A DNA stretch of 64,000 nt from NCBI GenBank assembly GCA_031549865.1, contig JAVBPE010000005.1, forward strand, positions 1-64,000. Direction: 5' to 3'. Position 1 is the stretch's first letter, and each line of letters starts with the position of its first letter. The notes beneath the pieces are model-generated. The model ran no database searches. It was given only the letters and a program-made list of their open reading frames with translations, and was not told the DNA's origin. Source of the DNA: JAVBPE01 sp031549865. Lineage in GTDB: Bacteria; Bacillota_I; Bacilli_A; Acholeplasmatales; Anaeroplasmataceae. Shown in pieces: positions 38,301 to 44,998 of this stretch. The translations under genes were made by a program, and so were the position numbers.

Positions 38301-41108
38301 CAATTTAATATCTCCGCCATTGAAAATTGTATCTGCACTACAATTATTACTAACTTCTTCAAAAACACCGTAAATTTTTAAAGTTTTAAAAACATTAGTG
38401 CTTCTTTGTAAAGTTTCATTTGCAGTATGTAAGAAATTAATGCTTAAATTTCCTTCATTTCTAATATCTAATAAATTCAAGTATTTCCCACTAATACATC
38501 CTGAATAATTTAAATTTATAAAATGAACAGTCTTCTTTGTTGTATAATTTATATTTCTCAAATTATAGATTGTAGTTGCATTAATTAATCCATCAATCGA
38601 TGTTCCAGAAGCAACAATACACGGAGCAAATTCTTTAACGCTTGCCATATCAACTTCCATAGCAGATAAATTCTTAACTATTTTATTATCTTTATCATAT
38701 GAATAAGCTAAGTTGAAAAACCCTTTTATCGTAGATACAAAGTTGTTTTTTGAATTTATATAGCTTATACCAGCACTATAGATATTTAAACTATTGGCTA
38801 TGGTAAGTGACATTGTAGGAACATTATTGTTTATTGCTAAATTTCCTGAGTTTGTAAAACTAGATGCATGATATAAAAATTTATTTTTTGTATCTTTAAA
38901 TGTTGAAGCAAGCAATGTTCCGTCAACATTAGTTAATATATCAGTGTTTGTTACACCACTTATATATGCAGTTCTTGAACTATTAAATGTATATGTGATA
39001 TTACCTTGATTGTGGAATGATTCTACTGCTCCACCTACACCAACATGTCTTCCAATAATACCAGCAGCATATATAGTAGCTGTATTCGTTGTTGAATCAA
39101 TAGTTATATTTCCTTTATTAGTCAATTTTGATGTGCTATGATTAACTTTCGCAATTTCAATATTATCAGTATAACCACAACCAATAATACCGCCGATATG
39201 TTGCGTAACATTTGCACTGCTAGTATAATTTGAAGCTTTTAAATCCATTGCTGATAAAGCAACCTCAATAGCTCCGCCATTAATCATTGCAAATCCTACT
39301 ATACCACCCATTGAATTACCACTGGCAAAACCAGTTTCTGGAGTTGATATATTCGTATTTGATAAAGTACCACCATCAATTGAACCTGATACAGTTACAT
39401 CATAAATATATGACTTTCTTGACATTATTCCTGTAATACCACCAACATAATAACGTCCTAAATTGTTGTTAGTAGATGCAAGTAAAATATTAGCTTTAAC
39501 ATTTACATTTCTTATTGTTCCGCCTTCTAAAAAACCTGTTACTATACCAATTGATTTAGTTTTAGCGCTCGTCGAATATTGATTAAAATTTGTTATAACA
39601 TCTGGAATGTAAATATTTAAATCTTCAATTACTCCATCAAATAATGGAAATAATCCATAACATTCAATACCTTGTGTTACTATAGTATTTTTAATTGTTG
39701 GATTATAAATAGTTGGATATTCTGATTTTGTATCAGTCATAAATGTTATTGTTTTAGTAACATTATCAGCTAATTTTAATCCTTTAATTGTTGCGCTTAT
39801 AAAATCGGTGTATTGATAAGCACTATTTGGTATTCTCGATAAATCAATATCATTTTTAATATAATATGTATATGAACTCGAAGCAAAAGTTGAGTTAGCA
39901 TTCATAAGTTCATACATATAAGCATAATCATTTGCATTTTCAATTAGATATGTTTTAGATATATTATTGTACTCATTAATACCACGTAGAATTGGAATAT
40001 CAGTTCCAATATTTACTCCATGATAATTAGCATTAACATACCACTGAGGCAAATCATTAGATCCAAAAATAGTATTAAGTGTATCTAAATCTTTAACATA
40101 AGTTCCGATAATACTAGATGTTGGTAAAGTAACCCCAATATATCCCTTATGATATACTACTTCTGTATCACTATAACCTGTTATTGCTGAATTATAATAA
40201 TATAAATTTGATAATGCATTTGGATTCGTATTATTATTTAAAGAAACCATTTCTCTAAATGAAATATAGTCTGTTATTGTATAGTTTAAAACTGTACTGT
40301 GTGAAACATATGAATCACTTATTGTTCCCGCTGCACCATTTAAATATATTAATCCCGAAACGTTATATCCCCCCGCAACAGTTAAACCTGCTTCATCTTG
40401 TATACGGCGTGTTTCAGAAATATATACATTTTCTATTGTTCCATTATTTAATCCTACTAAAGGCGCAACCCCTAAAATTGAGCCAACAAATCCATTTATT
40501 ACTATTTCTGGATTATATAATCCAAAATTTTTTATTGTTCCATTATTAACTGAAAACATTGCATAATAAGTTATATCTAAAAATTCAGATACTTTATCTG
40601 GAATAATATCAACATAAATAAGATCATGTATTTCATAACCTTGACCGTCAAATGATCCACTGAATGGTTTATTAGTTAAATAGCCTATTGGATAAAATTT
40701 ATAAGATGATAAACTTGCATAGTCAATATTACCTGATAACTGATAATTATACGTTAAAAAGTTTGTATCAACTTTACATAACATAGAAAATGCGTATAAT
40801 TCTTTAGCATCAAAAATAGTTATTACGTCATTTGCTGTAGGAGCAGAATATGTTTTTTTACTTACATAATATCCATCATCATCTGCATTATAGTAAGAGG
40901 TAATACTTATTTGATTTTTAGCAGTTGCATCAGTTTGCTTTGTATAACTTTTTATTTCACTTTGTGAAGTTCTATATGCAACATCTGTTCCTTCATATGC
41001 TGATGTAACAACTGGATTAATTATTACAGATATAATTGAAATAATTATTACAGCAATTAAGCTCATACTAAATATTCTTTTGCCGTAAAGATTTATTTTC
41101 TTTTTCAT
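29394..41108 (-). CDS. Giant exported beta-helical surface protein (3904 aa)
   Basis: Exported by an N-terminal signal peptide (about 1-38: basic start, hydrophobic core, SAYEG). Residues about 100-1330 are built from short GLUG-like and parallel beta-helix repeats (GSFDGQGYEIHDL, NNGTIKNFGL, GGIVGFAMINGG). Three alpha-helical blocks (about 1386-1650, 2016-2212, 2717-2883) alternate with Ser/Thr-rich beta domains, one with IRYAPMFISLDNEYL. The last 1000 residues look like cadherin-like or Ig-like beta sandwiches (KKTYTINIIRT). There is no LPXTG motif, terminal membrane helix or surface-layer repeat at the C-terminus. One intact frame, last gene of the c-di-GMP riboswitch operon. Likely adhesin or matrix component; inference from form and context. 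Confidence 0.85.
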   Translation of the reverse strand: MKKKINLYGKRIFSMSLIAVIIISIISVIINPVVTSAYEGTDVAYRTSQSEIKSYTKQTDATAKNQISITSYYNADDDGYYVSKKTYSAPTANDVITIFDAKELYAFSMLCKVDTNFLTYNYQLSGNIDYASLSSYKFYPIGYLTNKPFSGSFDGQGYEIHDLIYVDIIPDKVSEFLDITYYAMFSVNNGTIKNFGLYNPEIVINGFVGSILGVAPLVGLNNGTIENVYISETRRIQDEAGLTVAGGYNVSGLIYLNGAAGTISDSYVSHSTVLNYTITDYISFREMVSLNNNTNPNALSNLYYYNSAITGYSDTEVVYHKGYIGVTLPTSSIIGTYVKDLDTLNTIFGSNDLPQWYVNANYHGVNIGTDIPILRGINEYNNISKTYLIENANDYAYMYELMNANSTFASSSYTYYIKNDIDLSRIPNSAYQYTDFISATIKGLKLADNVTKTITFMTDTKSEYPTIYNPTIKNTIVTQGIECYGLFPLFDGVIEDLNIYIPDVITNFNQYSTSAKTKSIGIVTGFLEGGTIRNVNVKANILLASTNNNLGRYYVGGITGIMSRKSYIYDVTVSGSIDGGTLSNTNISTPETGFASGNSMGGIVGFAMINGGAIEVALSAMDLKASNYTSSANVTQHIGGIIGCGYTDNIEIAKVNHSTSKLTNKGNITIDSTTNTATIYAAGIIGRHVGVGGAVESFHNQGNITYTFNSSRTAYISGVTNTDILTNVDGTLLASTFKDTKNKFLYHASSFTNSGNLAINNNVPTMSLTIANSLNIYSAGISYINSKNNFVSTIKGFFNLAYSYDKDNKIVKNLSAMEVDMASVKEFAPCIVASGTSIDGLINATTIYNLRNINYTTKKTVHFINLNYSGCISGKYLNLLDIRNEGNLSINFLHTANETLQRSTNVFKTLKIYGVFEEVSNNCSADTIFNGGDIKLYIGSSSALTLEVFYDTYISGICYANRNSFTSETDYNEYNPLNDAYDNTTIGSLNNVINNGDIVSNSYALENNAIKSGTGSITGDVRLSGVVFANEAIISNTFNLGNITNHNFLIASTAASKSQFEMASSGIAGINIGRYAQIRDCANNGTIKTYNFGDAGSQTSSAGIVGRNEQFENGVSYQGSSAKHHMQTVCFTINYGEIYAFSFTTKLESNDTSGVDSSSKSAGIIASGLCNVINVVNYGNIYGSEAVSGMFGVVLFYKFASEVTNTNQVVLANSLNYGKIWAIKTNTGSSATRLTYTQILSIDVNSASLSDPLINIGFLDAGQYVAGLISRISYASTNGGTSASNNAGNIKIRYLINFYEGASVIQMEYAIPTNYNPDNSTLIATTYPNYFMGKLIKYAPLNSVEDDLGNIGVFSSKFVFRQAIEGKNLDSSQITDSYLADYFEFIAFSKINQQLLENIGWRTLAYNEAAERFTNDLTSIINLLKIYNNNFSTKYNLLVEDALNNNSWIANCDISVLSSILESILSGSSINITTLKEIINYLFFNSNYSNSITAEMRKAVVERLLEEQNASTTELRTLLNNLLYSDLIAKIVSAEDSEYENIKSIIETDIESLAIDDLKQLFNKYLNILLSNDSSNFNLIFSDYRYINEREELLNILLADLDDSIYENILISMNKSVYSETLELFKTIPLMDLDAKNSVITGLLANNNYDSSTSGINLYISDAFKKLNLTDYFSETTSTTNLEFKNNVNDNVALWNIIKNSATIQDYLSNSSTGVLSTVTSVYGVEHKGLVAKATEFNNSYQSNDAPVTTTTSSGVTIGRLRQENLTDAINTRFVYVPDDIVSNKTYYYGPLTQTGAIYNPPGTTDRNQYMQLNVNGTASTTIRYAPMFISLDNEYLSNLISKTKNPTTYEFIWNNVENGTGANTSANSQYVSIEIITKVPADSNSVLYCNPNVASTNFYDFNTVGTSTTTTERNLNISRQNSALSMDYYKPSYLNSTSVPADINQYYLPFYISASILTGVWYQQNQWLTNGAYLTAKSGETHNNQRGVLTSSYITYDINDLVNLDGIKTKGTSTKVTDNDEVSIINTVMNTILATDKGRYLVMQEIAKEAEKGISSALYPYVEAFVLGLLKDDQFSTDILEKLVYMKPTHTLNVDDSNQTLSEAIKKYSSGLTYNNKERVLLYGVDDESNFKAIIKYLFENDTGLYSYKLDIDNLAWLLEIENSYSLDALMQFISILKAVNFTETQITNALKNVSFNEIENFIFSDSSYIEIDLGETNKYIIARNNNLDENISSINITSTGAGSIIYNGITKNSTANQITNTWEFNNANQFSLITVLSTISIDDVAFTSISTATQTFVDEYNSDSSIFKHGTWTLVTGLTGRVRTSGYKGTTGSTMTISYTANAAYRISASKATDDAVVTVVPETLAGVKGAAVNLSFNNGTTENLTAISGTTASYAKLYLTVTTGEAYIHIINRGSTSITSNANQLTAAPSLTTLVKTASTITVTLTSPYYASNILYATANTPLTIDGMNNGTLGVTCTTTTYLNYITLKDLNGNTMAYTTASTKRTYSNVKDQDYVMSFSASTYISRIELSGDVDVESQNSLSLSKDELPKESVLQSLASNVYELDISDLEAQAVTTAGLNIDDYYSLSNNAATNLSIMDTTESYFDGYWKEYNKSILFANSSTNRRLNFSVTGNATVVLHAKSNSTTATSTMRFYTGSTYVAQTISTNLTQYIFNVSGTGTTSCYFICNNANGLQIYDAIVYYDNNEILNHFDTYDDLLKNYLFRDYTDLEIPENNYTSFIELFYAGSKNNILTEAPDLWNLLTDEQLKELILEIANKDDNALNKFINGCNNEEVLREVIATLCQGETNFLSEVLHKANLTINSLSDEQKYLFTAAYVGSNYLYTLENKLLTQSELYKILNDFSTNIEIFGFNPQFITSNQTTNNDIFINLMEALGFNLSTDGFGIYAVSSSKGILNGNYMPDNVNLYEFDTIYYYDNGTYILLDTTDENFVKNNDWRGGESNIDGATVPITSDETSVNNKVYVDMKQLNKSIATTIFEIELVSSDGTKILKNSDAIIDLDYIDPSTGLKSPQINFYIPNNINLIGSTYHINTTIGKYRLSYGATFGDGINSEINTSGLTADGSIVSSQVVVIAEDTTVKKTYTINIIRTQAISMTLESVIVINDGNEISNITKTLNGAIYTTNALVAPENGNLILNFNTTNIANNINLKDKIYIEDLSGNINNEFKFNADPIVQTLASTMNTNGTWGSGILDLSLNILPQMPQGDYYVCIKFSDNQIYKISFKKEAATESKLLSINFEGTTLVPDNSNTIKSSILFGRAYSYSDLTDITNNIPQYLLDISVSPRATVKTDVVIQYAGTTIDTSTSTTIYNGGLLTYVITYTITSESGNNTTYTHLLEEVHPFENAVTIDNTYTTLTNYVSIYKDGEATQTTLTDDGSVTVKFQRGINPKYRIDYNLNGFYIPNNDPLVYLSYIEHQNNEEEITELIDGEEKIKTMNYYSIESKYYGLSINFTTDADTGEYIYNLVYSSNVINWNNSQTYTRIFETPNVIINKEYSTNAYLEKITFISSAQKISNIATVAATELIYPSKKELAGKNLYYDELKSGTTSTGVTSTSTGITYSTVAQSKKDYYIVGTISNAVLTNYAPTFYIEDYAKIYQYKIINDKRYLYVEFINISTKAYDVFLIDEEWSTVYNLNFDGSINNESISTLSINKSFNYDGNEYAISQYAGTTDGSNSGLNMDYIGTPEAGEFWYVDYVIYSEDFIKRADYSTNVNYKLYHVAIVDVSNTVYYEVTIKDLSGKLTLDSLYLTIVDYAADEDDSSIKTNSVLSTISGFASHDTITNTYVMNNNFQILQQGFFYFYLDLPNGYDATLRVTTANKLNETIQLKDGSYCPPSSIVTQKISVEIIVIESASHEFAWGQGTIGVIANLAELDIENSVK

Positions 41109-41122
41109 AGTATTACTCCTTT

Positions 41123-41848
41123 CTATGATTTATAACTTGCATTTGGTATTGATTTTCCCCATACTGCTTTAGCTCTATTTGCTTGAATTAAGTCAAATTG
41201 AAAACTAATGTCTATCAATATTACTTCTCTAAATCCTAAGCCTTGATCTTTTTGATAGAAATAAGAACTACTATCCAAGAATACTTTTTCAAAATTACCA
41301 GTTTCATCACTTTGAGTTGTATCAACAATGTAATTGTAATATGCATAACCTGTTGTTTCATCATATGTCCAATCCGTTGCAAAATTAAATGGATTGTTCG
41401 TAGTATCTTCAGTTTTCCAATCTTTTGTTATGACCGTTTCTGTTTGAGTTCCATTCAAATATACTTTTTTGGAAATCCAAGAATCTTGAATTTTAACTCT
41501 TAATCTGGTATCAATATTCGTATTAAATTCTACTTCAATTTTTAATTGATTTAAATTGATATATCCTTCTTTATCTTGATTTTGATCAGGTTTAGAAGCA
41601 TAACAACTAATTACTCCATTTCTATAACCGACAAAATTTGAACCATCTTCTATTTTTTGATATATATATTCTTGTGTTTCTTCATCATAAGTTTTATAAC
41701 TTAAAGTCAAAACTGGTGATGTTATTGTTCCTATTTGAGATTCTAAATCTATTTTTTTGTTTAAAGAAAATGCTGCATATATTGTTCCTATTATAACTAA
41801 CGTAAACATTATAAATAAGGCAATTAATGAAAATAGTTTTTTCTTCAT
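41123..41848 (-). CDS. Small exported TasA/camelysin-like protein (third of three)
   Basis: 241 aa. N-terminus KKKLFSLIALF plus a hydrophobic core ending GTIYAAFSLNKK, the pattern of SipW-dependent signal peptides of TasA and camelysin (Y/A-A-F at the cleavage region followed by a charged stretch). The rest is beta-rich and polar, with RLRVKIQDSWISKK and WTYDETTGYAYYNYIV. Recognisable as this class by signal and operon only; no family hit can be claimed. Lies 14 nt before the giant surface gene and 2 nt after its upstream neighbour. Confidence 0.65.
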   Translation of the reverse strand: MKKKLFSLIALFIMFTLVIIGTIYAAFSLNKKIDLESQIGTITSPVLTLSYKTYDEETQEYIYQKIEDGSNFVGYRNGVISCYASKPDQNQDKEGYINLNQLKIEVEFNTNIDTRLRVKIQDSWISKKVYLNGTQTETVITKDWKTEDTTNNPFNFATDWTYDETTGYAYYNYIVDTTQSDETGNFEKVFLDSSSYFYQKDQGLGFREVILIDISFQFDLIQANRAKAVWGKSIPNASYKS

Positions 41849-41850
41849 GA

Positions 41851-42471
41851 TTAATTACCTCCATCCTTTTGTATGGCATTTATTTCAATTTGAAAATAAT
41901 ATGTTTCATTTAAAAATTCGCTATTTTTTGCATCATCATTAGGTTGAACTCCAATGATGTATACATAAACTGATGCACTATTTGCAATAGATGTCGATTC
42001 ATTATATTTTATCAGACTTCCACTAACATTAGATTTTGAACTAGCTAAATTTTCTAAAGTCGTTTCTTTATCTATATCCGTTTGAGTTAAAAGAGTACTA
42101 GAAAAAAAGCATAATACATAAGCAGAATCTGTGTTTGGCGAAACTTGACTAATCGTATATGTCAGATCAATATCACCAGTATTACTTAATACAATTTCAA
42201 TCATTGTTGCTTGATGCAGAAAATAGTTTTTTTCATTTTCAAAATTATCAGTATCTAGATTATCAATATCAAAAAAAACTAAATTGTTTATTTCAAATTT
42301 TTCTTGATTAACATCGCCAGCATTAATCGAATAAGCAAATTTAACTCCTGTAGTAGTCCCATTTATTGGAGTAGTTCGTTGTTGCAGCGTGAACCATGCG
42401 AATAAAATTGAAATACTAGTTATTAAAATTACTACAAAAGCAAGTATGACATATTTCATTTGACTTTTCAT
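41851..42471 (-). CDS. Small exported TasA/camelysin-like protein (second of three)
   Basis: 206 aa. Hydrophobic N-terminal segment ending ISILFAWFTLQQ, again the AWFT-type motif of SipW-dependent precursors, then beta-rich sequence with NTGDIDLTYTISQVSP. A strand of that kind (N-x-G-x-x-D/P-h-x-Y) is common in TasA-like domains. No catalytic motif. Same operon as its two paralogue-like neighbours and the giant protein. It could be a fibre subunit; sequence alone does not prove it. Confidence 0.65.
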   Translation of the reverse strand: MKSQMKYVILAFVVILITSISILFAWFTLQQRTTPINGTTTGVKFAYSINAGDVNQEKFEINNLVFFDIDNLDTDNFENEKNYFLHQATMIEIVLSNTGDIDLTYTISQVSPNTDSAYVLCFFSSTLLTQTDIDKETTLENLASSKSNVSGSLIKYNESTSIANSASVYVYIIGVQPNDDAKNSEFLNETYYFQIEINAIQKDGGN

Positions 42472-42485
42472 AATATATCATCCTC

Positions 42486-43235
42486 CTAGGCCATTTGTAT
42501 TTTAATGTGATTAATAATTAATTCTTGAAATTGATAACAATTGCTGTTACCAGAAATATCAGCTAAATCCTCATTAAACTCTAAAGCAAAATAAATTTCA
42601 ATAGTGCTATCTTTTGCTAAATTATCATCATAAATATTATTGCTTAATGGCATTCCACTTAGGCCATTTAGAAATTCACGTTGTGCTGCTATATTATATG
42701 TATTACCATCAACAGGATAAGAATTTTCTAAATTATAAGAAAGCATTACATTTTCTATTTTATAATAATCCAAACTTAAATTATTTTGACTATATTTATA
42801 TAAAATTTCATCCTCTATTAAAACCTTATTATCAATTATTTCGTATAATTTTAATGTGTTATTTAATAAATCTTTAGTTACAATATATTCATCTTCAACA
42901 ATTAATTCATTATCGTTCAATTTTGATTCAAAATCAGCATAACTAACTACTATTGGCATATCTCTCGAGTTAAGAGATGTTATTTCTAATTTAAAAAATA
43001 CGATATCATTAGGAGTTAACCCTATTAATGAATCAATTGAATCAGTTATTTTTATATATTTTTTTTGTGCAATACTATAAGTATATAGCGTTGGTACACA
43101 ATTCGCATTTTCAGTTGCGGCAACAACACTATTTGCTGTTGCTATTTCACTATGAGAAAACCACGCATATGCAGTAACAATACATAATATAGTCGCTAAT
43201 ATTAAAGATATTACTGAATTAAATAATTTCTTCAT
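42486..43235 (-). CDS. Small exported TasA/camelysin-like protein (first of three)
   Basis: 249 aa. Signal segment KKLFNSVISLILATILCIV ending TAYAWFSHSE-TAN, the clearest SipW-type motif of the three, then a beta-rich domain (about 45-249) with no transmembrane tail. First gene after the c-di-GMP-I riboswitch, SD GGAGGAAAG. SipW-like signal peptidase and sortase are not encoded in the window, so processing must use an enzyme encoded elsewhere. Confidence 0.7.
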   Translation of the reverse strand: MKKLFNSVISLILATILCIVTAYAWFSHSEIATANSVVAATENANCVPTLYTYSIAQKKYIKITDSIDSLIGLTPNDIVFFKLEITSLNSRDMPIVVSYADFESKLNDNELIVEDEYIVTKDLLNNTLKLYEIIDNKVLIEDEILYKYSQNNLSLDYYKIENVMLSYNLENSYPVDGNTYNIAAQREFLNGLSGMPLSNNIYDDNLAKDSTIEIYFALEFNEDLADISGNSNCYQFQELIINHIKIQMA

Positions 43236-43257
43236 GTGCTTTCCTCCATCAAAGTTT

Positions 43258-43296
43258 TAGAATAAAAAAACCAGCTGCACCTTCATGCAACTGGCT
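43258..43296 (-). terminator. Terminator at the end of the c-di-GMP riboswitch
   Basis: CCAGTTGCA pairs with TGCAGCTGG (one G-T pair) around TGAAGG, followed by a run of seven T on the minus strand. Its 5' arm lies directly after the P3 helix of the aptamer, sequence normally used for P1. Confidence 0.85.
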
Positions 43297-43368
43297 AGCC
43301 ACATAGGCCCCTATAGCTTTGCGTCATTAGATTGCTCTAATTTTGCTCAAATATTGGTTAGATTTGGT
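43285..43368 (-). ncRNA. Cyclic di-GMP-I (GEMM-I) riboswitch
   Basis: On the minus strand: GAGCAAAATTAGA, a GNRA-type tetraloop (GCAA), TCTAAT, then the invariant GACGCAAAGC and a P3 arm from GCTA to TAGC containing AGGGGCC, ending GCTAGCCAGTTGC. This is the class-I order P2 with tetraloop, joining GACGCAAAGC, P3 receptor. It precedes the TasA-like and giant surface protein genes. Because the terminator reuses the 3' side of P1, ligand binding would disfavour termination (an ON switch); this direction is inferred. Confidence 0.9.
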
Positions 43369-43384
43369 TAACTACTTCAAATAT

Positions 43385-43413
43385 ATTATACATTTATACA
43401 TGTATAATGTCAA
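43385..43413 (-). promoter_or_regulatory. Consensus promoter of the c-di-GMP-controlled operon
   Basis: Minus-strand TTGACA (43408-43413), 17-nt spacer, TATAAT (43385-43390): a perfect sigma-A promoter, about 17 nt before the aptamer. Confidence 0.92.
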
Positions 43414-43469
43414 TATTTTTTAAATTTAAAATAAGAAAAAAATAGGCTTTTTTAATTATGTAAAATAAA

Positions 43470-43485
43470 TAACCCTATAGGGTTA
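43470..43485. promoter_or_regulatory. 16-bp perfect palindrome of unknown role
   Basis: TAACCCTATAGGGTTA, about 57 nt upstream of the -35 of the surface operon and downstream of the esterase gene. The region 43236-43575 otherwise holds the riboswitch, its promoter and the esterase terminator, with no coding sequence. The palindrome could be an operator; the binding protein is unknown. Confidence 0.35.
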
Positions 43486-43541
43486 AATTATTGATATAAA
43501 AATAAATCTTTAAAAATGCTTTTTTCTTTAAATCAATTTAC

Positions 43542-43569
43542 AAAAAAAGAAGATTATGACAATCTTCTT
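43542..43569 (-). terminator. Terminator of the glyS-dnaG-rpoD-trmK-esterase operon
   Basis: AAGAAGATT (43547-43555) pairs with AATCTTCTT (43561-43569); seven T follow on the minus strand. Confidence 0.88.
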
Positions 43570-43575
43570 AAATAA

Positions 43576-44346
43576 TTAAAAATCTAATTTCAGTTTAATA
43601 TAATCAATCGCCAATCCAACCCATTTTGTAATATATGGATTTTCTTTTGTTAAATCTCCCATACTTGAATCACTATTTGCTAAAGAAAGTCCATGCCCTC
43701 CAAGTGGAAACATATGGAATTCGATATTGGCATTAACTTTTTTATATGCTGCAATTAAACGCAAACTATTTTCTACGGGTACTGATTCATCAGTTAATGT
43801 ATGCCATAAAAAAGTTGGGGCAATGTCTGCTTTAATATGTTTTTCTAATGAATAATAATCGCGCATTTCTTGATTTTCATGAGAATCTCCTAAAAGATAT
43901 TCAAAAGAAACTTTATGACAAATATCATAATCACTACTTACTACGGGGTACGCAAGTAACATTATATTAAGTTTTGCAGATTTATATTGTTCTAAAATTT
44001 TTTCATGAACTTGTGAAGATAAAACAGTATGACCCCCAGCACTAAATCCTAAACCTATTATTTTATTACCATCAATCTTAAAAGTATTTTTATTATTACG
44101 CAGATAATCAACGGTCTTAGCATATAATAACTCTGGCATTGGAGCAACATCTAACGTTTCGCGATAATTAACAACACAAGCATGAAAATTACATGAATTA
44201 AATGCTTTTGCAACACATTCGCTTTCCCTTAAAGAAGTATATTTATACCCACCACCAGGAGCTATTATTACTACTGGCCTAACATCATTTGAACAAGGAT
44301 AAAATGTAAAATAATTTTTCGTCTTAAGTAATCCGTATTTTTGCAT
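43576..44346 (-). CDS. Alpha/beta hydrolase, BD-FAE/acetyl-esterase type
   Basis: 256 aa, cytosolic. Oxyanion motif APGGGY (29-34), nucleophile Ser102 in GFSAGG, Asp186 in TDESVP and His218 in GGHGLSL complete the triad. Closest in form to bifunctional feruloyl/acetyl-xylan esterases and related deacetylases of plant glycans. Substrate unproven; with pectinesterases in the window, removal of acetyl groups from imported plant oligosaccharides is plausible. Its start lies 23 nt inside the trmK gene with its own SD (AAGGAAA), so it is the last gene of the sigma-factor operon. Confidence 0.82.
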   Translation of the reverse strand: MQKYGLLKTKNYFTFYPCSNDVRPVVIIAPGGGYKYTSLRESECVAKAFNSCNFHACVVNYRETLDVAPMPELLYAKTVDYLRNNKNTFKIDGNKIIGLGFSAGGHTVLSSQVHEKILEQYKSAKLNIMLLAYPVVSSDYDICHKVSFEYLLGDSHENQEMRDYYSLEKHIKADIAPTFLWHTLTDESVPVENSLRLIAAYKKVNANIEFHMFPLGGHGLSLANSDSSMGDLTKENPYITKWVGLAIDYIKLKLDF

Positions 44347-44998
44347 AAAGTATTTCCTTAATCCTTTCTAACCTTTTTTCTAAATCAATTTTTCGTTCTT
44401 TTTCATTTATTTTTTGAAGAATTTCATATAATTTAGTTTCTTCAATTTTTAATTGTTTTATAAAATCTAATTCTTGATTTTTTAATAAAATCGGTCCGAA
44501 TTCTAATTCAAGCTCGCTTAATTCTTTTTTTATATGATTATGTTTAGCGACAATAATTTCATAATATTTATCAGATTCAATTATAGGCTTTTCATCTATA
44601 ATTTCAAAATCATTTTCATTTAAAAATCTTCTAACATCGTCAATATTATTATTGGGTTGTAAAACAATTTTTGAAGCCATTTTTGCTTTAGTTAAACCAT
44701 TTTTTAAAATTTCAGTTATTAAAATTCCGCCCATTCCACTTATTAATAACGTTTCAAAAGGAAAATTTATATTGTCTAAACCATTTGATAATATAGTCTC
44801 AATTTGCTCTTCTAAATTATTTTTTTTTATATTTATTTTTGCATTATTTAAAGGGCCAATACTAACATCACAAGCAAAAGCATATCTTACATTATAGTCT
44901 TTAATAGCCAAAATTGGAACATATGCATGATCTGTTCCAATGTCAACTAAAGAATTAGTATTAGCGCAAAGTGAAGCTAATAAATTAATTCTTTTCAT
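44324..44998 (-). CDS. trmK: tRNA (adenine(22)-N1)-methyltransferase TrmK
   Basis: 224 aa. SAM-dependent methyltransferase forming m1A22 in tRNA. SAM-binding motif DIGTDHAYVP (19-28), then ISGMGG and LQPN, all typical of TrmK/YqfN, with a C-terminal coiled-coil (about 160-224). It follows rpoD with a one-base overlap, the conserved Firmicutes order. Confidence 0.92.
   Translation of the reverse strand: MKRINLLASLCANTNSLVDIGTDHAYVPILAIKDYNVRYAFACDVSIGPLNNAKINIKKNNLEEQIETILSNGLDNINFPFETLLISGMGGILITEILKNGLTKAKMASKIVLQPNNNIDDVRRFLNENDFEIIDEKPIIESDKYYEIIVAKHNHIKKELSELELEFGPILLKNQELDFIKQLKIEETKLYEILQKINEKERKIDLEKRLERIKEILYAKIRIT

Noticed and set aside
31177..40549. Several plus-strand open frames inside the giant gene
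   Set aside because: They are opposite-frame shadows of one intact 3904-codon frame, without SD sequences.
43470..43485. CsoR/CstR operator
   Set aside because: The palindrome differs from those sites and no copper or persulfide gene is near, so only an unknown operator is reported.
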